Shown one piece after another: positions 31,986 to 43,985 of a stretch of DNA of 64,000 nt (its first letter is position 1; the number at the start of each line of letters is the position of its first letter). A program made the translations under genes and the position numbers. This stretch comes from Pectinophora gossypiella (taxonomy: Eukaryota > Arthropoda > Insecta > Lepidoptera > Gelechiidae): positions 2,373,501-2,437,500 of the forward strand of contig NC_065414.1 of NCBI RefSeq assembly GCF_024362695.1, written 5' to 3'. The notes beneath the pieces are model-generated. The model was not told where the DNA came from. It saw only the letters and a program-made list of their open reading frames with translations, and ran no database searches.

Positions 31986-32880
31986 TGAATTCAAACTCAT
32001 TGAGTCGAATTCAGTCGAACCTCGATTCCGATTTTAACGTTTTAATCAAGTATAACCAAAATAATTAAAAGGTCACACAAGGTTGTTATTCAATGTATTG
32101 AATAATAATAGAAAACAAATTAAATGAAATTCTCGATACAATTTTAATGAGAGTTCGAAAACGAAAAAATACACAACAAATAAACCTTTCTAAGAAGTCG
32201 TTATGCTGAAAAGATTAAAAAAATAATTGCTTATTGTGTATAAGACTTCGGAATTTACAAATCCTTCGTCAAAAAAAAGATTTCTCGGAAACGAAACGTT
32301 TTCCTATATCATTCAATTACATACCGTAACGTAGTATATTGGGATATTCCAATTGGAATAGCAAGAGGTACATACATCGCAAGATGAACTAACTACCCAC
32401 ATCACACAGACCTTCCTGTTAGAATATCAAAATGTCAAGTTTAGTGGCGAACTTTCATATATTATTTTTTCGTGAAAAATTGGGTTCCGACATGAGAAAG
32501 GATAGTTCTAGCTACGAGGTAACCTCCACACATACTAACTAACATAATATGAAAGTTCGCCACCAAACTTACAACGCACATTTTAATATACACCCATTAC
32601 TGTGTGTAACAGTCGAGTCAACTGTGTCAGTGAAAACTGGTGCAAGTCCGGGGCTAACCCCGGACCCGGCAATTCACCGAACCGACCCGGAGAACCGGCG
32701 TTCCACGTTTGAGAAGCAAGCCAGTGTACGACAGTGATTATTTAATTAAGACGGTGAAGGAGGTGTAATGAACGGAGCAACTTGTAGAAGGTCAATCGTA
32801 ATTTGCATATGAACATAGTCCCAAACTTTTGAATAGTGTTATAAGTAGTTACATAAATACACCCCCAGGGTACGAATAAA
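31986..32880. other. No gene seen; degenerate repeat W and a GC-rich patch
   Basis: 32340-32580 has W-like pieces (CATCGCAAGATGAACTAAC) and an inverted pair, GTGGCGAACTTTCATAT / ATGAAAGTTCGCCAC. 32630-32730 is GC-rich (GGGGCTAACCCCGGACC) of unknown origin. Confidence 0.4.
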
Positions 32881-32929
32881 TAGACTTATTATTTGTTCGT
32901 AGCCCCCAGGACGTTATGTACAATCGTGA

Positions 32930-33150
32930 CTACCCGATTACTCTAGCCATAGAGGCGGCCAATCACTCGCGACAGACCCCGATCGGCCCATAGCTTTGCT
33001 TACTTCTTTCAAAAATCATCTCAGTCACATTTCAGACCTGTTATCTTAAATTTTGCACCGGGTGAGAGCCCTCAGCGCTCCCCAATTTCCCGGCCAAGTA
33101 GTTAATGTCATCTGCGGCAAATCTGCAATAAGTCACGTCAAAAAAAAAGA
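32930..33150 (+). mobile_element. SINE-C, internally deleted copy
   Basis: TACTCTAGCCATAGAGGCGG, then GAGAGCCCTCAGCGCTCC and GTCACGTC plus polyA. The middle is missing. A SINE-Y scrap follows at 33165-33250, a LINE-H tail at 33338-33390, and another SINE-C scrap at 33405-33455. Confidence 0.65.
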
Positions 33151-33772
33151 TGTAGGGTACAGATAACCTATATAAAAACATACACATACATACGTAAATC
33201 CACACCCGTAATCCATAATAGGGTGGCCATAGCCACAAGTAATCGAAAACCATACCAAGACAACAATACCAAATCGCAAAGTATATAGATAATCGACTGT
33301 ATATCGATTAATAATTTGGAATTGGCCTTTGATAGACTGGAACGGAAAATACTGCACCGACAAGAGCGTGGCTCTTAAATTGATGATGATGATCGATTAA
33401 TAATTATCAGTGCTCCCCAATTTCCCGGCCAAGTAATTAATGCCATTTGCGACAAAAATAGGTCTCTTACAGAAGCGACTATCTATTTGACTCTCAAAAT
33501 GTAGATTGAAGTAGGAAAAAATCTTTCAATAACCAGACCGGATACCGAACCCGATACCTGTGACCCGTTGATAACTTGGTGGAATTACACTATTATAATA
33601 GTTTAGAACATTCCAAATTCCAACCGTACTCACGGAGTTGTTCAATCATTCAGAAATTCACGCAACTGCCATTCAAAATGACAGTTTAACTAAATAATGC
33701 AAAGGTTCAAAGTTCTTTAAATAATGAACAAAGTTTGAGAGACGAATGGAGATTGAGTATGGACTCTTTTTT

Positions 33773-34322
33773 AGGGTGGTATTGGTGCTAATTCTTGTAA
33801 ATACCATCTAATTTTATTTTAAGTTATATCTGTCATTTTCTTATCCGCGGAAAAGGAAAGGGACGGGTAATCGACAAGCATAAAATTTATGGAACACACG
33901 TCAATTTTAAGCACAAATCTAAACCAACCGTCTAAAAATTTTACATCCGTCAATAACCCGACACAGTTAAGTAGACAGCACGTCAAACGGATTGCATACC
34001 AGGGACGTACGTATGAATGAATAACCCGGGCGAATCACTTTTGATTCGCCCGGGTTATTCATTCATTTAAATACTCATTCTTCCTAAAATTAAGAGCCGT
34101 GAATCATCCGTCCCTTTCCTTTTCGACGGATATGAAAATGACGGATATAACTTAAAATAAAATTAGGCGGTGTCTGCAGGAATCGGGGCCATTAATAAAC
34201 TAAACTCAACTTCGAGACTGCACTCAAGATCATGTCAATGTGACAGTTCTCATATAAAAACAGAGACTTGAGCATGATGTTGAGGGCAGTCTCAGCTGAG
34301 ATTCATTTATTAATACCACCCT
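33773..34322. mobile_element. MITE-S interrupted by MITE-U
   Basis: MITE-S ends (AGGGTGGTATT at 33773; ATTAATACCACCCT at 34322) enclose MITE-U (33784-34190), whose own ends are inverted (GGTGCTAATTC / GAATCGGGGCC) and which contains a perfect-looking inner palindrome at 34015-34068 (ATAACCCGGGCGAATCA...). ATT flanks MITE-U on both sides. MITE-U recurs at 37300 (deleted) and 48270. Confidence 0.65.
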
Positions 34323-34490
34323 TATAAGTATTTCATTATGTTTACCCCTGAAACATAAGTAGGTACACACATACGCCACAAAATGAGGGAGTTTCCAGGC
34401 TAAGTTCACCAAAAACAATATAGATAGCGTTGTACAGCTTTAACGTGATAATTAAATAAATAAACTATAGTTTAATCATCATCATCATCA

Positions 34491-34751
34491 TCAGCCGTAT
34501 GACGCCCCCTGCTGGGCATAGGCCTCCCCCAAGGATCTCCACGACGATCGGTCCTGCGCTGCCCGCATCCAGCGGCTTCCCGCGACCTTCACCAGATCGT
34601 CGGTCCACCTTGTAGCGGGCCTACCCACTGAGCGTCGTCCGACGCGTGGTCGCCATTCCAGAACCTTTCCGCCCCATCGGCCATCGGTTCTCCTCGCTAT
34701 GTGTCCTGCCCACTGCCACTTCAGCTTTGCAATTCTCCGAGCTATGTCGGT
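34491..34751 (-). mobile_element. RTE-2 3' end: RT C-terminal fragment
   Basis: An open - frame without a start: KLKWQWAGHIARR, DGRWGGKVLEWRPRVGRR, GRPATRWTDDLVKVAGSRW, RSLGEAYAQQGASYG, stop, then (ATG)n. Characteristic insect RTE C-terminus. Preserved without stops for about 85 codons. Confidence 0.82.
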
Positions 34752-34842
34752 ATGTGTATAGTTTAATAAAAGTACTAAATCCTAGATACAATCTGTCACA
34801 TAATCAGAAACATACGTAACTTCGTCACGTCCAACTACACGT

Positions 34843-35073
34843 TTAAGTGTTCTGATTCTGACCTGGTCCAAACGAACCCATTATACTAGCGGCATTGCCC
34901 CGTTGCACAGCCACTGACAGGCGTTGGACCAGGTAAGACGCAGACCTAGGGTCACCCCCTCTGACTTTGAGTCTCCGGCCGATCTCCCTGATCAATTCCC
35001 TCGCCTCGCTACCCCAAGGACCTGCAGTCTCAAAAGCCACGGGCACAAACATGTATGCAGTTTTCAGTTCCAT
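34843..35073 (-). mobile_element. LINE-K RT C-terminal fragment
   Basis: 76 residues: YMFVPVAFETAGPWG, IREIGRRLKVRGGDPRS, RLSVAVQRGNAASIMG. This is a widespread ending of non-LTR polyproteins. A degenerate relative is at 43763. Confidence 0.7.
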
Positions 35074-35089
35074 TAAATAAATAAATTAT

Positions 35090-35400
35090 CTATTTTCTCA
35101 TTACTCGGGTACTTACATAATTATTGCAAAATATAATGTAATAACAGAAGCATATTATTATACGTATAAAATAATTGTTGCTTGATATTTAGATCACATT
35201 ATGTATAGAATTACGTTGCTACCTATATTGTTTCTCTTTATTTTGATCAGAATAATAATAGGTGGGAGATGTAATTGTGCCTGGGTCCTATAAAAAGGGT
35301 CATCATTTATAACCAAAAACAAAGATGCATTATGTCTGTTTTCCATGAAATTAGAAGGAAAACTATGTACAGTGCAATCTATATTGTTTTTCAGGAACGT
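35090..35400 (-). repeat. Repeat Z, uninterrupted copy
   Basis: Inverse of 24215-24870 without SINE-Y, so it serves as the empty-site reference. Confidence 0.6.
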
Positions 35401-35404
35401 AACA

Positions 35405-35545
35405 GAAAACAAAAGTAAGTAGGTAAGTGGCGACCGCGGCCAACGGCTTAACGTGCCTTCCGAAGCACGGATCATGTAACTTTCGGACAATCAGGTGATC
35501 AGCCTATAATGTCCTAACCAAACTAGGGATCACAAAGTGATTTTA
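35405..35545 (-). mobile_element. SINE-D fragment
   Basis: AACGGCTTAACGTGCCTTCC, CAATCAGGTGATCAGCC and GATCACAAAGTGATTTT. The head is missing. Confidence 0.65.
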
Positions 35546-35999
35546 GGCACCGCTTTGCCGCTTTATTACGTTGGTTAGTGTTACATTTACAACCAAAGAT
35601 TAATTCAATGTCACGACTTTCTGATGTTTACAAAGAAGGGATCGAAAATCTCGTAAATAATGAACTAACTTCGTCGCGTTTCCGAATGCAGACGATTTTC
35701 TATCCGAGCAAATGTCGGAATCAAGACAGTGACTGATTTACGATTTAAAGAGGGTAAATGATAAAATTCCACCCTCTGAACAGAAGCCTGTATTTTCGGA
35801 CGTGATTCGGGTGCGAGGTGACATGATGACCAAGAGCCTCCCTTGGGTCTAAAAAGGCCACACAAAGAGAGAAAACATTTATTTCCATGTTATACGGCAC
35901 ATTAACAAATTTAAGCGTAAATACAACAAAAATAGGTACAATATAATTTAAATGGGTTTCCTACTTTAGTCCGAAAGACGTATCGTCGAATTTTATTTT
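35546..35999. other. No gene seen
   Basis: The - frame at 35665-35865 has no recognisable domain. No repeat assigned. Confidence 0.4.
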
Positions 36000-36011
36000 A
36001 TCGATATCACC

Positions 36012-36348
36012 TTTTTTTTTGACATGACTTATTGTGGATTTGCCGCAGATGGTATTAACTATTTGGCCGGACAAATGGGGAGCGATGAAGGCTCTCACCC
36101 GGTACAACGTTTAAGACAACAGGCCTGAGGGTGCCCAGTTGGGCGCGACCTTGGCTCAGGGCGTCGTCTGAGAGGAAAAATATTTGAAAGAATTAATCGA
36201 CCCTAGTGGGTTGATAGCGATAAGAGCTGATTGAGGGAAAACGTCGACCACGCCGGCGGGGTCGGTATCGGGGTCCTGTTTGGTGTCGCGAGCTGATTGG
36301 CTGCCTCTAGAGTAATAGAGTCGTCGGGATCGTATATTACATCCTTTG
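36012..36348 (-). mobile_element. SINE-C, full-length, 12-bp TSD
   Basis: ATCGATATCACC is repeated at 36000-36011 and 36349-36360. The polyT at left is the 3' end. The 5' end, AAAGGATGTAATATACGATC, matches the start of 3258. Confidence 0.82.
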
Positions 36349-36360
36349 ATCGATATCACC

Positions 36361-37299
36361 ATACTGCGATGCCTTCATATATCGATGTCTTGTTACTCCG
36401 CTGTTTCGTTACATTGAAAAACTGTAAAGAAAAATATAGAGCCGTGATGATATAAATTTCAGCTTTATAAATAATCAACCAAATGAAATGTTCCAATACA
36501 CACATTTTTTTTACGCATTCGCTTTTATTTGCGCGAATTTAGATGAATTGTTTAAATGTGGGGTTTTTAGTTCCCTGATACTCTTCGCCCCACACCATAC
36601 ACCAAGTCCACATAAGGGATATCTATACAAATGTAGGATTTAGAATTAAAAGAGATATTAATTTATCTTGACTCCTTTTATTTTCTCCTTTTTGGCCAAA
36701 AAAACGATTCCCCTTACATTCCGACCCCAATCTAATAATAGATAACCATTTTATATTTAAAAAAAAAACTTCCTTCCGTCCTATTCAAAACCATTCTACT
36801 TAAATTCTTTTTTTTATATTGGCTAAGTATGTTGGCTCAACTATGCCTGATGGTAAACATAGAGAAGCCCCAATTGCAGAAGCAACTAAAAAGCAACGCA
36901 ATGAGTCAGTTTCGAATCAGTTGCGACTACCATACTGGCCTACTAGGTGCTTCTTCACGCTTCACTTAAAGGACCCCATGTTGTAACAGGGAGGGAACAT
37001 TCATACTATAAACAACCAAATCCTCATTCATTATCCTTTCATACTATTCTCTCTTACTTTCTACTCACTTTCCTACACAAAAATATCATCATTTTAACAA
37101 ATACGTAGATAATTCGAATATACATGAACAATTATCAAATCATTATAGATAGCCTGATAAAACTATTGTTTGGAAACCGATACGATAGTCATTCACGTAG
37201 TAATTATTCTATCATAATAATTACTAAAATTATATTTAACGTATGTTTGTTTTTATCAGCATTTTGTTAATTGTATTAATTATACCAGTATTATGCATT
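36361..37299. other. No gene seen; LINE tail-like piece
   Basis: 36835-36990 (ATGCCTGATGGTAAACATAG, TACCATACTGGCCTACTAGG) resembles lepidopteran LINE untranslated sequence. The remainder is AT-rich. Confidence 0.4.
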
Positions 37300-37751
37300 T
37301 ATTTTAAGTTATCGTCATTTTCTTATCCACGAAAGGAAAGAGACAGATGATTGACAACTGTTGAATTTTAAAGTAAATGAATTAAAAACCCTGGCGAATA
37401 AAATAGGTATCTCGCTTATATGCAACCAGTTAGACGTGTGCTGACAACTTAACTCTATCGGGTTATTGGCCAATATAACATTTTGGCAGGATTTCTTGAA
37501 TGTCTGGCTAAAATTGACATTATTATTTATTATTTATTTGACATGTGAATATCCGTACCTTTTCTTTTCAGCGGATAAGAAAATGACAGGTATAACGATG
37601 GTGTGTACTGGGGGGTTAAAAAGGCCACATCGAAGCAATTCATTTAGAAAAGCAATATTAGTAATTGAAATTTTGCTTTCATATGCGCAAATGTCAAAAT
37701 GCAATATTGCTTCTTTAGATGAATTGCTGCGATGCGGCCTTTTAACCCCCC
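37300..37751. mobile_element. MITE-U (deleted) next to MITE-Q
   Basis: MITE-U 37300-37600: TCATTTTCTTATCCACG and the inverse GCGGATAAGAAAATGACAGG. MITE-Q 37609-37751: GGGGTTAAAAAGGCCACATC with its mirrored end. The frames at 37466-37777 and 37534-37803 are these palindromes read through. Confidence 0.65.
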
Positions 37752-38351
37752 TGGAATCAGCATCTATAAGCCTATAAAAAACAAAAACCCTAAAAAAAAC
37801 CAAAATAATTAATTCAGGCGCCTATGATATTTGTGGCGTTCAATCAAATGCGTAGTCATGTAACATAATATTATCATCACTGATTAGGCAATATCCTAAA
37901 ATAACAGTCCACGCTAGATACAGAAATGAAAATGTATTATTTGAGGTTTACGCGGTTATTATCATAATTAAAACATAATACCGGGTTCTTACCGCGTTAA
38001 TCATGAATATGAAATATGAGACTCCTGATATTTCGACACTGTTGCAAGTGCCATGATCACAGGACGACTGATGAAATTAGAGTGGAGTAGGTAGATCCAT
38101 AATTTTCTAACGACAAACATATCTGTCTACCCTCTTTCTTTGCCGCTTGTTTCTACATTTGATGTCGGAATGTTCGGAACCATCTGAACTCGCACCAAAC
38201 TCACTACGACAAACCGCACTCACTGTGTCCTCGCGTTTTGTCACCACATTAGGCAGTTTTAAGTTTTATCTAAATTGGATAAATGGGTAAAACGATATGA
38301 AAAATATATTAAACGGCCTTTTCTCGAAATAGTGCCTTTCCAGTGACATCT

Positions 38352-38640
38352 CAGAGCCGCGGTAGCTCAGTTGGAATAGCGCTTAACTCTCATTGTGAGG
38401 TCGTAGGTTCAAATCTAATTATTTTCCAATTTATTTTTGGATCACTATTTATATTTACTTATTACGTGCTCATCGACGAAGGAAAACATCGCAAGGAAAC
38501 CCAGATAACGAAAAAAATGTGTTTTCGGAGTATTTGACATGTTTTTTTTTCGGGTTGGAAGGTCAGACAAGCAGTTGCTGTCAAATCTTCAGTTTAGGTA
38601 AGCGGACCCTGTGAAAACGGGATAGCACTAGGGAGAAGAT
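38352..38640 (+). mobile_element. SINE-B, old copy
   Basis: AGCCGCGGTAGCTCAGTTGG head, TTACGTGCTCATCGACG body, GGGATAGCACTAGGGAGA tail. Confidence 0.7.
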
Positions 38641-38844
38641 AAAGTTTCTGACATATCGTATATCAATACTCGTACCGCACAGATACGATCCCATTTTGAA
38701 CGGAAGTAGAGAAATTAATTGAATTTATGAATTAAGGCACTCATAATAGTAATAATATAATAATATCTTTGTTTGTACTATATAACTATATACTATATTT
38801 TTATTTTTTTAAAGAACGTCTAGGGCCCTGTGCCGAGGTTTTTC

Positions 38845-38990
38845 TTGCAGCTTCTTTTCCCCGGCTATACAGGTTGTGAGAAGCTGCAGTAGTTTTAGGC
38901 GGATGAGACGTTCGTTATGTAAAAATTGACGATTCAAAGTGTAACTATGTTACCTACTGAATAAAGATATTTTTGAATTTGAATTGAATA
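38845..38990 (+). mobile_element. LINE-G 3' end
   Basis: CTTTTCCCCGGCTATACAGG and GTTACCTACTGAATAAAG, then ATATTTTTGAATTTGAATTG. Also complemented at 43600-43700. Confidence 0.6.
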
Positions 38991-40060
38991 ACCTTACATA
39001 TATGACAATATTCGTTCACATTTACAAGTATGTAGTTACAGGCTGTGACATAATTATTATAAGTCAAATGGTATCCCCAAAAAAATTAAAACTGAGCTAA
39101 AGACACCAGCTCCCATCCAAAAGTTGTATACAAAACATAGCTACAAGCCAAAAGTGAGGGTGCTGAAAATGAATATTGCTATATTCAGACAAAAATGTTT
39201 AAAATTTAAAGAATATAATATCAGAAAAGAAAATAAGTCATGAAAACACACCAGCATTAATTTGACATGTTACGTGATGCGCCGAGAGACACTCATTAAC
39301 ACGTATATATACATCTAGATAAAGGTAAGTAATAACTCAATTAACCCAAATAATCTAATTTTGTTACAATCGCGAAATTGGGTCGGTTTTATCCGTCTAA
39401 AGCCTAAAACAGAAAATAACTTAAGTATTTATTCATTCACGCGGTCGTGAACTAATGACGAAGTAATGTAAAATGACATTCATAACTTTAGCAAAACATT
39501 TGTAAAGTCTTTTCTGAATGGTTTATGAATTATTTATGAACTTTTCCACTTTTGAAGAAATCTCAAAATGTTTTCATAAAACTCAAACAATAGTACTCAC
39601 GACATTTGTCTGATTTGCCTCGGCTGTTCTATTTGGCCAAAATAACAAGAGAAAATGTTTTTTTCTCAGTTCGTTATACAAAAGTACCAGGAGAGCAGAG
39701 ACATAATGGAGAGGCATTAGGCGACAATGACCGCATTGACCCGAAGCCCGTTATCTAGTACCAGGACGACAGGATAAGTGAAAGCATAACCCACTGACCT
39801 GTACTAAATCTTTTGGATAGGTTGACGAATAACTTTTTTAACATCGAGAAGCAACTTGTTCTATGATTTTTTCGGGTGTACCTTGTGACATGCAATAAAT
39901 GAATATGAATGGATCCCGTGAGCTTTTGTTCATTCGCCATACTAATCTAACACCCCCCGTTTAAAAGAGAAAAGAAATCCCATTGGGCCAATTGGCCAAC
40001 TAGTCGACTCAGTTCAAAGTTCAAGCATAAAAATAATGCAACTTTTCTTCTGATCGGGCG
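38991..40060. other. No gene seen
   Basis: AT-rich. 39755-39940 on - has no domain. Confidence 0.4.
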
Positions 40061-40069
40061 TATGTGTCT

Positions 40070-40556
40070 ACATCAGGACCCCGATACTAACCCCGCCAGC
40101 ATGGTGAACGATTCGATTCCTCATTCAGCGCTTGTATATTATATTATAAGCCTATATAAACAGCCTATATACGTCCCACTGCTGGGTACAGGCCTCCCCT
40201 CAATCAACCGTAGGGGATATGGAGCATACTCCACCACGCTGCTCCACTGCGGGTTAGCCGGGACCAACAGATTAACGTGCCTTCCGAAGCACGGAATCAT
40301 TTTACTTTTCAGACAATCAGGTGATTCAAGCCTGAAAAGTCCTTACCAAAGAAAGGACAGTCTCACAAAGTGATTTCGACCATGTCCCCATCGAGAATCG
40401 AACCCGGACCTCCAGATCGCGAGCCTAACTCTCTAACCACTAGACCACGGAGGCTGTATTATAAGCCTATTGGCTTAAATTTTGTACCGGGTGAGAGACC
40501 TCAGCGCTCTTCATTTTGTCAGGCCAAGTAGTTAAATGCCATGCAAATCTACATTA
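40070..40556 (+). mobile_element. SINE-C copy interrupted by SINE-A
   Basis: The left part, 40073-40155 (CAGGACCCCGATACTAACCC), and the right part, 40457-40556 (TACCGGGTGAGAGACC, GGCCAAGTAGTTAAATGCC), belong to one old SINE-C, split by the SINE-A below. Confidence 0.7.
40156..40456 (-). mobile_element. SINE-A with 14-bp TSD
   Basis: TATTATAAGCCTAT is exactly repeated at 40142-40155 and 40457-40470. Complemented head at right (GAATCGAACCCGGACCTCC, CTAGACCACGGAGG) and RTE-like 3' end at left (CAGCCTATATACGTCCCACT). Confidence 0.83.
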
Positions 40557-40800
40557 CGGCCTCCGTGGTCCAGTGGTTGAGTGTTCTGCTCACGATCCGG
40601 AGGTACCGGGTTCGAATCCCGGTGTGGTATATCATTTTGTGATCCCTAGTTTAGTAAGGACATTGCAGGCTGACTCAAGATCACGTTGTTCTAACAAAAA
40701 ACTCGGTGAGGTGTGGCTAATTAGTTCATCTTGCGATGGATGTACCTCTGACTACCCCAATCGGGATGTAGTCCTGAGCTTATGTTATGTTTATGTTATG
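40557..40800 (+). mobile_element. SINE-D head joined to repeat W arm
   Basis: 40557-40672 is a good SINE-D head (GGCCTCCGTGGTCCAGTGG, GGTTCGAATCCCGG). From 40685 the sequence is W (CACGTTGTTCTAACA ... TGTACCTCTGACTACCCCAA, CCTGAGCTTATGTTATG). Confidence 0.7.
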
Positions 40801-40924
40801 ATTAATTTCCTACAGATTTTTACCCCTATTCATATTCCCCGTAACATGTGTTACGGTCGTCTCGACACAAAGCCTGAATTTATTGCCAAGCCAGTCGCGT
40901 AGACTTTGCTATATTAAAGCAATT

Positions 40925-41830
40925 TATCATACTTGGATACTGTGGAAAAGAAAATGAAAAAGATTCAAGCAATTTTTAGAGTGGCCTGGGAAACAAATAT
41001 ATCGGTTATTAATATGGGGGCCCGGGAGTGCCTCCGCCAAGACGAGCAAAGCGAAGCGCAAGTGAAAGGCTCTTCCTATCTGTCCTGCATTTTATCGAAA
41101 CGTTTCGTCGATTTTTTACACAATTTTTTAAGGATATATTCTGCTCTTCTATCGTGTGGGAGCCGCCATAGGCACCTGACATGACTCGTGTAATACATCA
41201 ATAAGTAGTAACCGGGACCAACAGCTTAACGTGCCTTCGGAAGCACGGATCATCTTATTTATGGACAATCAGGTGATCAGCCTGTAATGTCCTAACCAAA
41301 CTAGGGATCACAAAGTGATTTTTGTGATTTGTCCCCACCGGGATTCGAACCCGGGACCTCCGGATCGTGAGCACAAAGCTCAACCACTGGACCACGGAGG
41401 CCGTCTATAGGATATATTGTCAGCAGCGGCCTGTGGGTGAATTACACCCAAACAGCGTACAGGGCCATGCGCACCCATTATAATAACGCCTTCAGGGCGC
41501 TGATGGGGCTGCGCCGTCACTGCAGTGCATCTAGGATGCTAGCAGAAGCTGGAGTCGATAGCTTTTCAGCTATAATTAGAAAGCGCATCGCATCCCTGAT
41601 CCATCGGGTGAGGAGCAGCTCCAACAGCCTCCTGCAGACTGTCGCGGCAAGGCTGGACGTGGACAGTGCTATTATGCAGCACTGGACCCGCGTCCAACTT
41701 GCCAAAGACACTAAATTATATAATTATTTAATTGATTAATTAATTTTATTTTTTTACTAACATAGATATTAGACTTTTGTTACCTACAATTGCTATGGGA
41801 AAACACCCGAAATAAATGATTTTTATTTTA
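40925..41830 (+). mobile_element. LINE-L RT C-terminal fragment split by SINE-D
   Basis: After the SINE, the + frame 41437-41739 reads LWVNYTQTAYRAMRTHYNNA, FRALMGLRRHCSASRMLAEA and DSFSAIIRKRIASLIHRVR, a typical non-LTR RT ending. The untranslated tail runs to about 41830 with AATAAATGATTTTTATTTTA. 40925-41130 lies upstream and shows only weak similarity in character, so its membership is inferred from the empty-site join. Confidence 0.75.
41141..41408 (-). mobile_element. SINE-D with 10-bp TSD inside LINE-L
   Basis: AGGATATATT is repeated at 41131-41140 and 41409-41418. Complemented head at right (GGGATTCGAACCCGGGACC) and tail at left (CTTCTATCGTGTGGG). Younger than the LINE fragment. Confidence 0.82.
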
Positions 41831-42255
41831 TTTTTATTTTTAAATATATAAAGTTTCAAATATATAGTTATTGTACTTTAGATTTTATTGACATGTAAAA
41901 GACCCCGATTTTGACACTCACTGACTGACTCACTAATAATCATCATAATTATAAGGTACTTTCAGAGGTCTTAGAAGCCTGAAAATAAAATGTGATAACT
42001 TTTTGACATTGCGATCTATTTGATCTCGTCTTGGCATCATTTTACAATAAAATGTTTTGTTGGATTTTTTTTACATGGCTGTTTAAAAAGAAGACATTTA
42101 TTGCTACTGTATTTTCTATATCTCTAAATTTATCTACGTATGATTGATTTATGCGATCCTGTGATGATGCTCTCGCATGTGGCTTATATAGCCAATCTTG
42201 TTGGGAAAGATCCGCACACATTGCGGGCATATGAGCACGTCATTTAAATTTGTAT

Positions 42256-42395
42256 ACAGGGCGTTAGTGACATCGTAACGAATACTAAAGGGGATAGTAG
42301 AATTTTGTCGTCACAAAATTATTGTTGTTTTTTTTTTTATTATTTTCAATTCTATACTTTTACGTACTTTTGCGATATAAATATGTATTCATTCC
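42256..42395. mobile_element. MITE-P fragment
   Basis: CAGGGCGTTAGTGACATCG ... GGGGATAGTAGAATTTTG. Much of both arms is deleted. Confidence 0.55.
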
Positions 42396-42479
42396 TAGAA
42401 GCGTGTCACAGGGAGTGTAACCTGGCAACTGACAGAGGGCAGCAATAATTATCAGTACGGCTTTTAAATTATACTACTC

Positions 42480-42885
42480 TGGGCGCCGTCTCACTCGCGA
42501 CAGAGTACTGCGGGGCGGAAGGCAAGAGGGAAACCACTGCTTCTTTACCGGGTCACAGCCTTCAACGCTCCCCATTTGTCCGGCCAAGTAGTTAATGCCA
42601 TCTGTGGCAAATCTACAATAATTCACGTCAAACATACATACATACATACATAAACTCACGCCCGTAATCCCTAATGGGGTGGGCAGAGCCACAAGCAATC
42701 AAAGACAACTTGCAGCCACTGTTGATACGAAGTCCTAAGATGGATATGATGAACCTTATGGTGATAAGGGATCAGCCTATCGCCCATAACATTAGTCCAT
42801 CATGTTAGAGGACGCAATCCCTCTGTCGGTTTTTACGACATGCCCGGGAAGACAAGCAGCTGAACGTCACGTCACGTCAAAAAAA
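42480..42885. mobile_element. SINE-C 3' part with SINE-Y in its tail
   Basis: SINE-C, 42545-42630, ends TTCACGTCA; SINE-Y occupies 42631-42872; the SINE-C polyA resumes at 42880. CACGTCA is repeated at 42624-42630 and 42873-42879. SINE-Y core: CTCTGTCGGTTTTTACGACA and CGGGAAGACAAGCAGCTG. Confidence 0.7.
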
Positions 42886-43184
42886 AAGAAAAAAGGAAAC
42901 CACTGCTCTATTTTTCTCTAAAAAGTACCATGGAAGATGCAACACCGACAAGAGCGTGGCTCTTAAATTAGTCATGATTCATTCCTATACAATTAAGATC
43001 TATTAATTTCGGGTTTAGGTATATTCGGAAACATGCTAGTGGATACACAAAGGATATAATAAATTATAGGATCACTATCAATCATAAACGTATCTTCTTC
43101 ACACGTGTAGGTCCTCTCACCTATAATTAGAACAATACCTAGAGCTAAGAAATACAGGGCATGTCTAGACTACTATGATTATAC

Positions 43185-43530
43185 ATACATACATACATAC
43201 ATAAACTCACGCCCGTAATCCCTAATGGGGTGGGCAGAGCCACAAGTAATCAAAGACAACTTGCAGCCACTGTTGATACGAAGTCCAAAGATGGATATGA
43301 TGAACCTTATGGTGATAAGGGATCAGCCTATCGCCCATAACATACATGATTATACAGGGTGTTAGTGACATCGTAACGAAAACTTGATAGTTCAGGCCAT
43401 GATTTTGAGTTGATATCAAGTGGAAAAGTATAGAAATGAAAATACTTAATTCAAAACGACACAAAAACATTCGCAATTTGCGACGAAAAATTCCATTTGA
43501 TATTAACTCAGAATCATGGTCTGAAGTATA
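43185..43530. mobile_element. SINE-Y part followed by MITE-P
   Basis: 43185-43340: (CATA)n, AAACTCACGCCCGTAATCC to CCTATCGCCCATAACAT, where it stops. MITE-P 43355-43525 begins CAGGGTGTTAGTGACATCG and ends GAATCATGGTCTGAA, its outer right end missing. Confidence 0.65.
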
Positions 43531-43599
43531 GTCAGACATATCCTAAAAACAAAGTAAGTACTTACCTCTACTTTATATCGTCGTTTTATTAGTGAAAAC

Positions 43600-43985
43600 T
43601 ATTAAAATTCAAAAATATCTTTATTCAGTAGGTAACTAGTTACACTTCGAATCGTCATTTTTTACATAAGGAACGTCTCATCCGCGTTATGTAAAAAAAA
43701 TTCGTTTCGAGGACTATCACGTATACTGATAACATTGCCGGTTAACAAAAACTGTAGCGGTCATAATGTGTTTAATTTACCCAAATACCACTATGTTCCT
43801 TTGGCCTTCGAGACCACGAGATGTTGGGGATCGGACACCTTTAACTTTGTCAAGGATTGGGCGTCGGTTACGAGGGAGGGGATGTGATGCTCGCTCCGAG
43901 TCCTACTTGATGCAGAGGCTGTCCATCGCCATTCAACGTGGCAACGCGGTGAGTGTCATGGGGGACCTTTGCGCCGGGTGAGGCG
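43600..43985. mobile_element. LINE-G tail (-) and LINE-K fragment (+)
   Basis: 43600-43700 is the complement of the LINE-G end (AAATATCTTTATTCAGTAGG). 43763-43981 on + includes IGRRLRGRGCDARSESYL and RLSIAIQRGNAVSVMG, a frameshifted LINE-K ending. Confidence 0.62.

Noticed and set aside
36815..37000. Host exon
   Set aside because: No open frame with splice sites; it looks like LINE untranslated sequence.
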